Positions 32,260-42,092 of a stretch of 64,000 bases of DNA are shown here, piece by piece. Source of the stretch: an uncultured Collinsella sp. (GTDB taxonomy: Bacteria; Actinomycetota; Coriobacteriia; Coriobacteriales; Coriobacteriaceae); NCBI GenBank assembly GCA_958443615.1, contig CAUCLI010000001.1:186001-250000 (forward strand), given 5' to 3'. The translations under genes and the position numbers were made by a program. Under the pieces are notes generated by a model. The model saw nothing but the letters and a program-made list of their open reading frames with translations. It was not told where the DNA came from and did not search any database. The stretch's first letter is position 1, and the number at the start of each line of letters is the position of its first letter.

Positions 32260-35200
32260 ATGCTCATCCATCGCATCGCCGCCCAGCTCTACACCGCGGA
32301 GGCGCTTCAGGATATCGAAGCCGCGCTCTCGTCTGGCGAGGACGCCACGCTGGCAATCTCCCAGTCGGGACGCACTCTCGCGGTGGCGGCGCAATTCGCG
32401 CGCTCCCCTCGCCCCACGGTGTACATCGTGTCGGGCGAGGATGCGGCGGATCGTGCCGCCCGCGCCCTCGCGGCCTATGTGGGCGCAGAGCATGTCGCGC
32501 GCTTTCCCGAGCGCAAGGACCATCCCTGGAAGAACGCCGAGCCCGACGACGCGGTCGTTGCGGCGCGCTGCTCGGCGCTCGCGCGCATCGCGCGGGGGGA
32601 CGCCTGCGTCATGGTCGCATCCGCGCGCTCCCTGCTGCGCTGCGTGCCGCCGGTCGAGAGCCGGTACTGGGCGTCGACCGTGTTCTCAGTAGGGGAGGAG
32701 ATTCCCTTCGAGCAGGTGCCCGAGCGCCTGGTGGGGATGGGCTACACCCGCGCCGAGGCGGCGGATACCCCTGGGCTCTTCCGCGTGCAGGGCGATACCG
32801 TCGAGATTTGGGCCGCGCAGTCAACCGCCCCCGTCCGCATCGAGTTTTTCGGCGACGAGATCGACCGTATCCGCCTCATGGTGGCATCGACCGGTCAGAC
32901 GATCGGCGATGAGGAGTCGGTCGAGATCAGCCCCGTGCGCGAGCTCGCCCTCACGGACGATGCCGTCAAGCGCATCTCGGCCGCCCTGTACCTGCCGGCG
33001 CAAAACGACACCGAGCTCGCGGCGCTGCTCGAGCTCGTGCAGGCCCGCGTGGTCACCCCCGAGCTTGAGCGCTTCCTGCCGCTCATGTACGAGGGGACGG
33101 TCAGTCCGCTCGCGCACATCCATCCGAGCGCCCTCGTTGTCCTTTCCGAGCCGCGCTCCCTGTTCGACGATTGCTCGCGTGCGTATGAGGACCTTGAGCG
33201 TCGCGCCGCTGACGCGAAGGTCACGCGTCTGGATGGGCTCTACGTCCGTCCCCAAGAGCTCGACTTCGGCAAGCAGCAGCGGCTGAATTACGTGAGCCTG
33301 ATCCGTGCCGGCGGCAAGGTCACGGCGGAGCTCAAGATCGAGCAGCCCGCCATCGCGGGTTCGGACAACCGCTTCACGAGCCGCATCCAGGAGGTCGTGA
33401 ACAACCGCTATGCCTGCGTGTTCGCCATTCCCGATCGCGGCGCCCGCGAATCGATGGAGCTCTCATTCACCGACCTGTCTATTCCCTTCGAGGAGTCGCT
33501 GCAAGCGGCGCCCGAAAATGCGGGCAACGTCGGTTCTGGCGTGAGGGTCTCCCCGCTCAAACGCGATGTGGATGCCTTGAACGCTCGTGGGATGGAGGAC
33601 GGGGGCGTGGCGGTCCCCACCATCACGCGCGGGCGCGTCACGTTCGTCGACATCCCCATTCCCTCGGGCGTGGTCGTGCCCTCTGCGCATCTGGCGGTCT
33701 TCAGCCTCGCCGACCTCAACTCGCGCATGGACGGCAAGCGTGGGCGCCCGCGCCGCCGCGTGGACATCACCGAGGTGACGTTCCCGTTCAAGCCGGGCGA
33801 CTATGTCGTGCACGCCACGCACGGCATCGCGCTGTTCTCCGAGATCGTCCGTCAGGAGGTGGGCGGCAAGGAGCGCGATTACTTCATGCTCGAGTATGCG
33901 GGCGGCGACAAGCTGTACGTGCCGCTCGAGCAGGTCGATCGCATCACGCGCTACGTCGGCCCCGACGGCGACAACCCGCGTCTCACGCGCCTCAACACCG
34001 CCGACTGGAGCCGCGCCACCACCAAGGCGCGCAAGAGCGCCAAAAAGCTCGCGTTCGACCTGGTGGACCTCTACACGCGCCGCAGCTCCATCACGGGCTT
34101 CGCCTTTGGGCCGGACAGCGCCAGTCAGATCGAGATGGAGGAGAGCTTCCCTTACGACGAGACGCGCGACCAGCTCGACGCCATCGCGGATATCAAGGCG
34201 GACATGGAGTCGACCAAGCCCATGGATCGCCTGCTCTGCGGCGACGTGGGTTTTGGAAAGACCGAAGTCGCCCTGCGCGCCGCGTTCAAGTGCGTGGATG
34301 GCGGGCGCCAGGTCATGGTCTTGTGCCCCACGACGATCCTCGCACAGCAGCATTTCGAGACCTTCTTCGAGCGCTTCGCGCCGTTCGGCGTGGAGGTCGA
34401 GGTGCTCTCGCGTTTCCGCACGCCCGCCCAGCAGCGTCGAGCGCTCGCCGCGTTTGCGGAAGGAAAGGTCGACGTGCTCATCGGCACGCACCGCCTGCTC
34501 TCGGCCGATGTGAACCCGCATGAGCTCGGCCTGGTCATCATCGACGAGGAGCAGCGTTTCGGCGTCCAGCACAAGGAGCAGCTCAAGAACATGCGCGAGC
34601 AGATCGACGTGCTCACGCTCTCGGCGACGCCCATTCCGCGCACCATGCAGATGGCCATGAGCGGTGTGCGCGACATGAGCCTCATCACCACGCCGCCCAC
34701 CGGGCGCCGGCCCGTGGCGGTGCATGTGGGTGAGTACGACCCGGATGTGGTGAGCGCGGCCATTCGTCTGGAGATTGGGCGTGGCGGCCAGGTCTACTAC
34801 GTGTCCAACCGCGTGAAGACCATCGACGACGCAGTCGAGCGCGTACTCGAGGCGGCGCCCGAGGCGCGTATCGGCGTGGCGCACGGCAAGATGAGCCCGC
34901 GCGAGGTCGAGGACGTGATGGTGCAGTTCGCCACCAAGAAGATCGACGTGCTCATCGCCACCACCATCGTGGAGAGCGGAATCGACAACTCGAGTGCGAA
35001 CACGCTTATCATCGAGGATTCCCAGCGGCTCGGCTTGGCGCAGCTTTACCAGCTCAAGGGTCGCGTGGGACGTTCGGCCACGCAAGCGTATGCGTACTTC
35101 ATGTTCCCGGGCGAGCTGCCGCTCACCGAGGAGGCCACGGCGCGCCTCACCGCGCTCTCCGAATTCCAGGATCTGGGCAGCGGTATGCGCATCGCCATGC

Positions 35201-35838
35201 GCGACCTCGAGATTCGCGGTGCCGGTTCGCTGGTGGGCGCCGAGCAGCACGGCAACTTGTCGAGCGTGGGTTTCGACCTGTTCACGCAGATGCTTGGGGC
35301 TGCCGTTGCCGAGGCGCGCGGCGAGGGCGGCTCGGACGTGGAGCAGGCGGGCGTCGCCATCAACCTGCCGGCCGATTTCTTCTTGGCGGAGGAGTACGTC
35401 CCTGCAGTGGATCGGCGTGTGCTGGTGTATCGAAAGCTCGCGGCAGCCGATATGCTCGAGCAGGTGGATGCGCTGCAGGAGGAGTGCGAGGGGACGTTCG
35501 GCGCGTTGCCTGAGGCGGCGCAGAACCTGTTCGACCGCACGCGCATCCGCATTCGCGCCGACAGACTCGGTCTCGAGAGCGTCTCGCTCATCGCGGGCAA
35601 GCTCACCTACCAGGGTGTGGATGTCCCCAAGGATGTGGCGTTCGAGCTGCGCACCAAGTTGGGTGCCATCGCATTTCCTAAGACGCGCAAGTTCACGGTG
35701 CCCTACAAGGTCGGTGCGGGCAACGGCAGCGGCATCGGTCGCGGCATCAACGCCGATGTTTCAAATGGGGGCGTCGGCCCCGTTCAGGCCGCACTCGGTA
35801 TATTGGTGCAGCTCGGTCCCTCTGGCGACGACGACTAA
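32260..35838 (+). CDS. mfd: Mfd transcription-repair coupling factor
   Basis: 1192 residues. Mfd dislodges stalled RNA polymerase and recruits UvrA. The UvrB-homology region occupies ~1-350. The RNA-polymerase-interacting (CarD-like) domain is around residue 507 (FKPGDYVVHATHGIALF). The translocase has Walker A CGDVGFGKTEVALRAAF near 660, DEEQRFGV near 761, and ATTIVESGIDN plus QLKGRVGRSATQAYAYFMF later. The TRCF C-terminal domain closes the protein, with an atypical Gly/Ala-rich tail. ATG 32260 is preceded by AAAGG. Length is standard. It stands behind the nth duplication and is followed by a repeat-rich gap. Confidence 0.95.
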   Translation: MLIHRIAAQLYTAEALQDIEAALSSGEDATLAISQSGRTLAVAAQFARSPRPTVYIVSGEDAADRAARALAAYVGAEHVARFPERKDHPWKNAEPDDAVVAARCSALARIARGDACVMVASARSLLRCVPPVESRYWASTVFSVGEEIPFEQVPERLVGMGYTRAEAADTPGLFRVQGDTVEIWAAQSTAPVRIEFFGDEIDRIRLMVASTGQTIGDEESVEISPVRELALTDDAVKRISAALYLPAQNDTELAALLELVQARVVTPELERFLPLMYEGTVSPLAHIHPSALVVLSEPRSLFDDCSRAYEDLERRAADAKVTRLDGLYVRPQELDFGKQQRLNYVSLIRAGGKVTAELKIEQPAIAGSDNRFTSRIQEVVNNRYACVFAIPDRGARESMELSFTDLSIPFEESLQAAPENAGNVGSGVRVSPLKRDVDALNARGMEDGGVAVPTITRGRVTFVDIPIPSGVVVPSAHLAVFSLADLNSRMDGKRGRPRRRVDITEVTFPFKPGDYVVHATHGIALFSEIVRQEVGGKERDYFMLEYAGGDKLYVPLEQVDRITRYVGPDGDNPRLTRLNTADWSRATTKARKSAKKLAFDLVDLYTRRSSITGFAFGPDSASQIEMEESFPYDETRDQLDAIADIKADMESTKPMDRLLCGDVGFGKTEVALRAAFKCVDGGRQVMVLCPTTILAQQHFETFFERFAPFGVEVEVLSRFRTPAQQRRALAAFAEGKVDVLIGTHRLLSADVNPHELGLVIIDEEQRFGVQHKEQLKNMREQIDVLTLSATPIPRTMQMAMSGVRDMSLITTPPTGRRPVAVHVGEYDPDVVSAAIRLEIGRGGQVYYVSNRVKTIDDAVERVLEAAPEARIGVAHGKMSPREVEDVMVQFATKKIDVLIATTIVESGIDNSSANTLIIEDSQRLGLAQLYQLKGRVGRSATQAYAYFMFPGELPLTEEATARLTALSEFQDLGSGMRIAMRDLEIRGAGSLVGAEQHGNLSSVGFDLFTQMLGAAVAEARGEGGSDVEQAGVAINLPADFFLAEEYVPAVDRRVLVYRKLAAADMLEQVDALQEECEGTFGALPEAAQNLFDRTRIRIRADRLGLESVSLIAGKLTYQGVDVPKDVAFELRTKLGAIAFPKTRKFTVPYKVGAGNGSGIGRGINADVSNGGVGPVQAALGILVQLGPSGDDD

Positions 35839-35840
35839 GC

Positions 35841-36157
35841 GTCTCATTTGGGGGTGTCTCATTTGGGGACAGGTACATTTTGCACGCGAGCGTCTCATTT
35901 GGGGACAGGTGCAAATCGAGGCATCCTTAGAAGATCCCCCCGGCGATGGCCTTGCTTCCATTGCTGGGGGCGATTTTTGCGCAAGCCGCGCGTGTAATGT
36001 CGAAAAAAACGACGTTGAAGCGCATCAGTTTCGACATTTCACGCGCGCCGTTGTGATATGGGCAGAGGTGCCGCAACCCGTCGCGCCGTTGGCGCGAGCG
36101 TTGACCGACGCGCAATTTGTGCCGGCGCAATTTGCACCTGTCCCCAAATGATCAGCG
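35841..36157. repeat. REP-like repeats between mfd and the YitT gene
   Basis: GTCTCATTTGGGG occurs at 35841 (short), 35856 and 35892, the latter two extended by ACAGGTRCA. The inverse, ending TGTCCCCAAATGA, is at 36130-36151. Between them sits a second palindrome family (35987-36047). No gene is visible in these 320 bases. The repeats resemble intergenic REP-type sequences, and the outer inverted copies could form long transcripts' 3' hairpins. Confidence 0.7.
35987..36047. repeat. Palindromic element, copy 1 (two-copy family)
   Basis: Arms 35987-36005 (CGCGCGTGTAATGTCGAAA) and 36029-36047 are complementary at 18 of 19 bases. The 23-base centre holds GACGTTGAAGC. A second copy at 54490-54548 has the same arms and centre GTTGAAGC but different flanks. 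This shows a dispersed element rather than a terminator. Confidence 0.75.
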
Positions 36158-37165
36158 CTAGCGGCCGTCGTCCTGCTGGAGACGGGACTGGTCGTGGCGG
36201 CGGGCCTGCTTGGAGAGCAGGCGGGCGGGTTTGTCGGGGTCGGGCACCGCGGTGGGCAGGGGTTCGTCCACGTGGCCGCCCCACCAGCCGCCCACGAAGT
36301 TGAGCGTGTGGAACACGTTGATCACCGCGCCCGGGTCGATATCGCAGACGAGTTTGATGATGTCCTGGCTCTCGTAGGTGGAGACGACGGTGTGCAGCAG
36401 GTACATCCTGTCGCGGCTGTATCCGCCGACCACCTCGGCGCAGCTGATGCCATGCTGGAAATGGTCCACATATGCGCTCATGACCTCGTCGGCCATACGC
36501 GTGGTGATCTGCAGCGTCACGCGGTCGTAGCGATGGTAGAAGCTGTCGATGGTCTTGGTCGAGATGAACTGGAACACGATGGAGTACGCCGCGTTGTCCC
36601 AGCCGAACATCTGGCCGAAGATCAGCAGGATGAAGCAGTTGAAAGCGAAGATTACGCCCCAGATCGTCTTGCCCGTGTGATTGGACACCCACAGTGCGAT
36701 GAAGTCGGTGCCGCCGGTCGAAGCGCCCGCCTTGAGCGCGATGGCGATGGAGAGGCCGGAAACCACGCCGCCGAAGATGATGAGCATGATCTTGTCGCCC
36801 AAAAACGGGTCGAAGTCGAAGATGTTGAGGAAGAGCGACGACAGTGCCACCTGCATCATGGAGAAAATCACGAAGCGTTTGCTGATGCCGTTCCAGCACA
36901 TGAGGGCGACGGGGATGTTGAGCGCGAGCATGCCGAGCGAGGTGTCGATGCGCACGCCGCCGAGCGCGGTGATGCGGTCGAGGAGGACCGCAACGCCGGT
37001 GAAACCGCTCGGCAGCAGGTCGGCGGGCTGGACGAACGCCTGGATGAGGAATGTCTGGATGAGTGCCGAGATCGTGACGGCGACCGCGGTGATGATGCGG
37101 CGGACAATCGTGAGGCGCGCGAGTTCGAGCGCGCGATCGGTGATGGCGTCGACGGCGTTTGCCAC
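36158..37165 (-). CDS. YitT-family membrane protein
   Basis: 335 residues. Five or six membrane helices (~20-200) including the typical SGFTGVAVLLDRIT and GASTGGTDFIAL blocks are followed by a cytoplasmic DUF2179 domain (~215-300; HGISCAEVVGGYSRDRMYLL, then IIKLVCDIDPGAVINV). YitT proteins are widespread with unclear transport or signalling function. The N-terminal ~20 residues are acidic and helical. The C-terminal tail is Arg/Gln-rich. The start at 37165 is preceded by GGAGGAGC. It lies between a REP-rich gap and a convergent-looking AlbA_2 gene on the same strand. Confidence 0.85.
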   Translation of the reverse strand: MANAVDAITDRALELARLTIVRRIITAVAVTISALIQTFLIQAFVQPADLLPSGFTGVAVLLDRITALGGVRIDTSLGMLALNIPVALMCWNGISKRFVIFSMMQVALSSLFLNIFDFDPFLGDKIMLIIFGGVVSGLSIAIALKAGASTGGTDFIALWVSNHTGKTIWGVIFAFNCFILLIFGQMFGWDNAAYSIVFQFISTKTIDSFYHRYDRVTLQITTRMADEVMSAYVDHFQHGISCAEVVGGYSRDRMYLLHTVVSTYESQDIIKLVCDIDPGAVINVFHTLNFVGGWWGGHVDEPLPTAVPDPDKPARLLSKQARRHDQSRLQQDDGR

Positions 37166-37213
37166 GGCAGCTCCTCCGAGGTGGGGATTGGATAAAAGTG
37201 TGGGCCGATTGTA

Positions 37214-38776
37214 TCACGCGCCCCCTGCTTCAATGATGCGGTAGCGCGTTGCGCGAGCTTTGCCGTCTTTCGCCATAATTCCACGGTCAACCAGACCATT
37301 TAGGACCTTGAGCGCGGTGTCCCGTCCACAGGAGAGGGCCTGCTCGGCTTCTTGGCGCGAAAGCGTGCCGCCGGCATTGCGGGTGTATTCGATGATGAGG
37401 CGTTCGGCTGGACCGCCGATCCACTCTGCGTCAAATGCTGCCCTGCGGGCGCGAGATCGTTTTTCGTCCGAGGGGATGACGTCTTTGCGGCTCGGGGCGA
37501 TGTGTCCGGCTGCAGGGGCATGCCACTCCGCTTCGCGCAGTCGCCCATCGGTCTGATCGCGCAACGGGTGGAACGCCCGGGCGACATCGGGCGGGAGCGC
37601 GCCCTCGTCATCGAGCTGCCTGAATGCATCGAATCCTCCGCGCAGCTCCGGACCCTCGTTGCTCCTGAGGCTGAGATGCGGATTGCGCGTCGTGTTGCAG
37701 TTAGGCAGTGTGAGATAGAAGAAGCCGTTGGCCTCCATCTCTGGCTGGAGTTCCTCGCGTTCGTAGAGCTTGAATATCTTCCTCAGGCCCGAACCGTACG
37801 CCTCTGCGATTCCCAGACGGTGGAAGACTTGCACGAGGGCTCCGTTCCTGCTGTTCGAGGATCCCATGAGCGCCTGTTCAAGGCTGATATCGAACAAGTC
37901 TCCGCGCGAGATGAAGCGCAGTTGCGTTCTGTTCATTTTCACCAAGGTGGGGGTGCCTTCATCGTAGTCGCGGTGAAGCAGGCAGTTGAGCAGTCCTTCT
38001 CGCACGGCTTCGAGAGGGTAGTCGTACTTGTCGATGCGCTGCGCCGTTGGGAAATAGGAGCGCAGGTTGTCGTTGAATGTGAGGAACTGGAGGGCGTCAT
38101 CGAACTGCTTGAGGATCGAACCGGTGCATTCCAGGCGGTTGAGGAACTCCGTTTCCGCATCGTCGTTGAAGACGGCGAGCTTGAGCTCGTGGGGGTTTTG
38201 ATCGGAGATGAGGAGCGCGAGGTTCGTGAACGCGCCCGTGGGCGTGGTCATGCCGAGCGCTTGGAATCGGCTTTCATCGAACGGGACCCCGTGGTAATCG
38301 AATGTGCGGCGCGCCTCGTCGAAGGAGAGGTTTTGCTCGCGGCTCTGGCGGGCCTCGTACGAATCGCCGTCTACCAGACGGATCATGCGGCGGATGTCCC
38401 GTCGCGCCATGGGGATGTTCGCCGGTCCCACGCGGGTGAACGTTCCGGCGGGCACGGGCCCCTTATTCGCGAGATAGTAGGGGCGTTCGTCACCGACATC
38501 GACGCCGACCTTGATGAGCGTCTTGCCATCGAGCTCATATGGCTCGATCGTCACGAATTGCATGATCTCGGGGCACACGAGGTCGTGGATGAGGTTGCCG
38601 AGTTTGAGCATTTCGGTGTCGAGTTCATCGGCACGGATGCCGACTGGATTCCCAAAATCGTCGATGCCGACATAGATGGTGCCTCCGAGCGTGTTGGCAA
38701 ATGCGATGACCGTCTTGCAGATGCGCTCGTTGACCTCGAGCTTGAATTCCATACGGTCGGATTCTCTCAACTCCAC
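37214..38776 (-). CDS. AlbA_2 (Schlafen-like) ATP-binding/DNA-binding protein
   Basis: 520 residues. The N-terminal AlbA_2 domain (RESDRMEFKLEVNERICKTV, then AFANTLGGTIYVGIDDFGNP) is the divergent AAA_4/Schlafen-like module. The middle contains HATPase_c_4-type sequence (YPLEAVREGLLNCLLHRDY). The last ~70 residues form a winged helix (AGGTLSRQEAEQALSCGRDT). Such proteins are often labelled RecG-like regulators; they likely bind nucleic acids and ATP, but the physiological role is uncertain. GTG 38776 is preferred, with GGGAGG upstream, over an in-frame ATG 87 bases further out. It is 48 bases upstream of the YitT gene. Confidence 0.78.
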   Translation of the reverse strand: MELRESDRMEFKLEVNERICKTVIAFANTLGGTIYVGIDDFGNPVGIRADELDTEMLKLGNLIHDLVCPEIMQFVTIEPYELDGKTLIKVGVDVGDERPYYLANKGPVPAGTFTRVGPANIPMARRDIRRMIRLVDGDSYEARQSREQNLSFDEARRTFDYHGVPFDESRFQALGMTTPTGAFTNLALLISDQNPHELKLAVFNDDAETEFLNRLECTGSILKQFDDALQFLTFNDNLRSYFPTAQRIDKYDYPLEAVREGLLNCLLHRDYDEGTPTLVKMNRTQLRFISRGDLFDISLEQALMGSSNSRNGALVQVFHRLGIAEAYGSGLRKIFKLYEREELQPEMEANGFFYLTLPNCNTTRNPHLSLRSNEGPELRGGFDAFRQLDDEGALPPDVARAFHPLRDQTDGRLREAEWHAPAAGHIAPSRKDVIPSDEKRSRARRAAFDAEWIGGPAERLIIEYTRNAGGTLSRQEAEQALSCGRDTALKVLNGLVDRGIMAKDGKARATRYRIIEAGGA

Positions 38777-38908
38777 GGCGCCTCCCGGTTCAGTCGGTAT
38801 CGACGATAATGTGAGTCTATCATCGCGGAACCGACGATTCAACCGACGATATTCTGTCCGCACGAACGGCTATCATCGTGTGCGGTATCGAAATCGAAAG
38901 GCGAGGGC

Positions 38909-40900
38909 GTGCTAGACGGGGCAAGACGGACACTCAAACACTACTTTGGCTACGACTCCTTCCGTCCGGGCCAGGAGCGGATGGTTTCTGCCATCCTCTC
39001 CGGCGGGGACGCGTTGGGCGTCATGCCCACGGGTGCGGGCAAATCCATCTGCTACCAGGTTCCCGCGCTTATGCTGCAGGGACTCACCCTGGTCATCTCG
39101 CCCCTCGTCTCGCTCATGGGCGATCAGGTCCGCGCGCTCAAGGAGGTCGGCGCCCGGCCGAGCTACCTCAATTCCTCGCTCACGCCCGCTCAGCAGAACA
39201 CGGTGCTCAAACGCGCCTCGGAGGGCTGGTATCAGATCATGTACGTGGCGCCCGAGCGACTTGCCGACCCGCGTTTCATCGAGTTCGCCCAGCGCCTGGC
39301 CGAGCCCGGCGGATTGGGTCTGCCCCTGATCGCGGTGGACGAGGCTCACTGCGTCTCCCAATGGGGGCAGGACTTTCGGCCCTCTTACCTCGCGATCGCC
39401 GATTTCATCGATGCACTGCCCCAGCGTCCCGTGGTCGCCGCCTTCACGGCCACGGCGACGAGCCGCGTGCGCGACGACATCTCCGAGATGCTCGGCCTCC
39501 GCTCGCCGCAGTCGGTGGTGACCGGCTTCGACCGCGCGAACCTCTCCTTCAACGTCGAGGAGATGGGCGACAAGGCCAAGGCGACTTGGATTCGCGATTA
39601 TGCGCTCGCCCACAGGGACGAGAGCGGCATCGTGTACTGCGCGACGCGCAAGGCGGTGGACGAGCTTTCCGCCGAGCTCGGTCGCGTCTTGGGGTCGCAC
39701 GGCATCCGGGTCGCGCGGTACCACGCGGGCATGGGGCAGCAGGACCGCGCTTCCGAGCAGGCGGCATTCATCGCCGACGCCGCCCCGCTCATGGTCGCCA
39801 CGAACGCCTTCGGCATGGGCATCGACAAGCCGAACGTGCGCTACGTGATCCACCACAACGTGCCCGAGAGCATCGAGGCGTATTACCAGGAGGCGGGCCG
39901 TGCGGGCCGCGACGGCGACCCGGCGGCGTGCTATCTGCTCTGGAACGGGCACGATTTCGGACTGCGCCGCTTCTTCATCGAGAAGGACGTGCCGGACGAC
40001 ACCCTGAGCCCGGAGGAGCGCGAGTTCGCGCGCCAGAACCGCTACCGTTTGCTCGCCCAAATGGAGGGCTATTGCCAAACGACCGGCTGCCTGCGCGCCT
40101 ATATCCTGCGGTATTTCGGCGACGAGGGCGCGCTCGGCATCGAGGGCGCGTCATGCGCCCGCGCTGTTGGGACGGTGTCTGCTGCCGGGGCGCCCGGCGC
40201 GGTGGAGGGCTGCGGAAATTGCTCCAACTGCCTGACGCGTTACGAGGTCGAGGATGTGACCGAGGTGGCGCTCGCCGCGCTGCGCATGGTCGCCGCAACG
40301 GGCGGGCGCTTTGGCAAGGCGCTCGTGGCGGACGTGCTTCACGGTGCGAATACCGAGAAGATCCGACAGTTCAACTTGTTCAACGCCCCCGGGTACGGCG
40401 TCGTGAGCGAGGTTCCCCTCAAGCGCATCAAGGAGGTCGTGGACCAGCTGGTCGGCCGCGGGTATTTGGTGCAGTCGCAGGGACGCTTCCCGGTGGTGGG
40501 GCTGGGCCCGCGGGCGGACGAGGCACTGGCCCCGCAGCATGCGGGCGAGGGGTTCGCCTTCACCGTGAAGAAACGCGCCTCAAAGAGCGCGTCGGCCAGC
40601 CGCGCGCGGCGCGCCGTCGATTTGGTGCGCGAGGAGGCCGCGCTGGACACCCGCCCGCGCGTGGGCGATGATGCCGAGCTGTTCGAGAAGCTGCGCGACC
40701 TGCGCCGGGAGCTCGCCGACGAGCATCAGGTTCCCGCCTACATCATCTGTTCGGATGCGACGCTGCGCGGCATGTGCCGCCGGCGCCCCGCCGCGCGCGA
40801 GGAGCTGCTCGACGTTCCCGGCATCGGCGAGAAGAAGGCCGATGCTTACGGCGATGCTTTCCTCGCCGCCATCGCCGATTACGAGGCGGGAGCGCGGTAG
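38909..40900 (+). CDS. recQ: RecQ-type ATP-dependent DNA helicase
   Basis: 663 residues. Superfamily 2 helicase with Walker A MPTGAGKSICYQ near residue 40, DEAH in AVDEAHCVSQWGQDFRPSY near 144, and QEAGRAGRDG near 325. The RQC region carries zinc-ligand cysteines ending CGNCSNC. A winged helix follows (IRQFNLFNAPGYG), and an HRDC domain closes the protein (~580-655, LLDVPGIGEKKADAYG). RecQ unwinds branched DNA in recombination repair. The start is the GTG at 38909 just upstream of the conserved LKHYFGYDSFRPGQERM. It is divergent from the AlbA_2 gene, with 130 bases between. Confidence 0.93.
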   Translation: MLDGARRTLKHYFGYDSFRPGQERMVSAILSGGDALGVMPTGAGKSICYQVPALMLQGLTLVISPLVSLMGDQVRALKEVGARPSYLNSSLTPAQQNTVLKRASEGWYQIMYVAPERLADPRFIEFAQRLAEPGGLGLPLIAVDEAHCVSQWGQDFRPSYLAIADFIDALPQRPVVAAFTATATSRVRDDISEMLGLRSPQSVVTGFDRANLSFNVEEMGDKAKATWIRDYALAHRDESGIVYCATRKAVDELSAELGRVLGSHGIRVARYHAGMGQQDRASEQAAFIADAAPLMVATNAFGMGIDKPNVRYVIHHNVPESIEAYYQEAGRAGRDGDPAACYLLWNGHDFGLRRFFIEKDVPDDTLSPEEREFARQNRYRLLAQMEGYCQTTGCLRAYILRYFGDEGALGIEGASCARAVGTVSAAGAPGAVEGCGNCSNCLTRYEVEDVTEVALAALRMVAATGGRFGKALVADVLHGANTEKIRQFNLFNAPGYGVVSEVPLKRIKEVVDQLVGRGYLVQSQGRFPVVGLGPRADEALAPQHAGEGFAFTVKKRASKSASASRARRAVDLVREEAALDTRPRVGDDAELFEKLRDLRRELADEHQVPAYIICSDATLRGMCRRRPAAREELLDVPGIGEKKADAYGDAFLAAIADYEAGAR

Positions 40901-41126
40901 GGCGTCCGACAGCGCGTCCTATAGCGCGCTCTTTTGTTCCGAGGCGGTGCTGTGCCCGGTCCGGACCACGAGTTCGGGCTGGGCACTCGAAGCTTTGGCG
41001 ATTGGCTGGGTGGGGATTCCGATGGAGGATTGCTCACGTCGGTTTCGGCGCCCTGCGAAGCCAGGCGTTATGACATGATGGATGCGAGCCGACGATTTCA
41101 ATGGTTGGGAATAAGAGAGGTGGAAG

Positions 41127-42047
41127 ATGGCGGCACGGTCGGAAAAGCACGGCGCGCGCGGCGGGGCCTATCACATGAACCTGCGCGGTATGGGCTACGC
41201 CCTGGCGGGCGGCGCGCTGTGGGGCTTCTCCGGTACGGCCGTGAGCTATCTGTTCCGCGAGAGCGGGATCGACCCCCTGTGGGTGATGAGCGTCCGCATG
41301 GTGCTCGCCGGCGCCCTGTTTCTCCTGCTCGCGCTCGCACGCGGAGACCGCCGGCCCTTGGAGCTCCTGCGCGACAAGTCGGCCGTGCGCGATCTTTTGC
41401 TCTTTGCGGGCGCGGGGCTGTTCCTCAACCAGTTCTCCTACCTCATGGCCATCCAGGCGACGAATTCCGCCACCGCCACCGTGCTGCAAAGCCTGCAGCT
41501 CCTGCCCGTCGCGGTCGTGGCATGCGTGATCGGCCGGCGCCCGCCCAAGCGCCGCGAGATCGCGGGCATGGTCCTCGCCCTCGCCGGCACGTTCCTCATC
41601 ACCACCGGCGGGGACCCCTCGCAGATGGCCCTGCCGTCGGCGGGCCTGGCGTTCGGGCTGCTCGCCGCCCTCGGCGGCGCGGGGCTCGCCGTGTTTCCCG
41701 GCAGGATCCTCGCTGAATACGGTGTCACGGCGGTGAACGGCTGGGCGATGCTGATGGTCGGCCTCGTCACCGCCCCGTTCGTGCCCGACTGGGGGCAGGC
41801 CGTCGCGACGTTCGATGTCTCGTGTTGGATGGTGTTCGCCGCGCTCGTGGTGCTCGGCACCTGGTGCTCCTATCTCTTCTACATGCAGGGCGTGCATGAG
41901 ATCGGCTCGCTCAAGACGGCCATGCTCTCCACGGTCGAGCCCATTTCCGCCACGGTGCTGAGCGCGCTGTGGATCGGCGTGGTGTTCTCGCCGACCGACC
42001 TTTTGGGTTTCGCGTTGATCATCGTCATGATGCCGCTCGTCGCGTAG
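41127..42047 (+). CDS. EamA/DMT-family transporter
   Basis: 306 residues with about ten membrane helices in two EamA repeats. The first opens GYALAGGALWGFSGTAVSYL; the second contains ALGGAGLAVFPGRIL. The typical late motif TVEPISATVLSALWIGV is present. DMT proteins of this class export metabolites such as amino acids; the substrate is not evident. The N-terminal 15 residues are basic and cytoplasmic. GAGGTGGAAG precedes the ATG. It is followed by metA after 45 bases, so co-transcription is likely and export of a methionine-pathway compound is an open possibility. Confidence 0.82.
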   Translation: MAARSEKHGARGGAYHMNLRGMGYALAGGALWGFSGTAVSYLFRESGIDPLWVMSVRMVLAGALFLLLALARGDRRPLELLRDKSAVRDLLLFAGAGLFLNQFSYLMAIQATNSATATVLQSLQLLPVAVVACVIGRRPPKRREIAGMVLALAGTFLITTGGDPSQMALPSAGLAFGLLAALGGAGLAVFPGRILAEYGVTAVNGWAMLMVGLVTAPFVPDWGQAVATFDVSCWMVFAALVVLGTWCSYLFYMQGVHEIGSLKTAMLSTVEPISATVLSALWIGVVFSPTDLLGFALIIVMMPLVA

Positions 42048-42092
42048 GCGCGCTTTGTCGTACCATGGGGTGACTGCGATAAAGGAGGCCCC

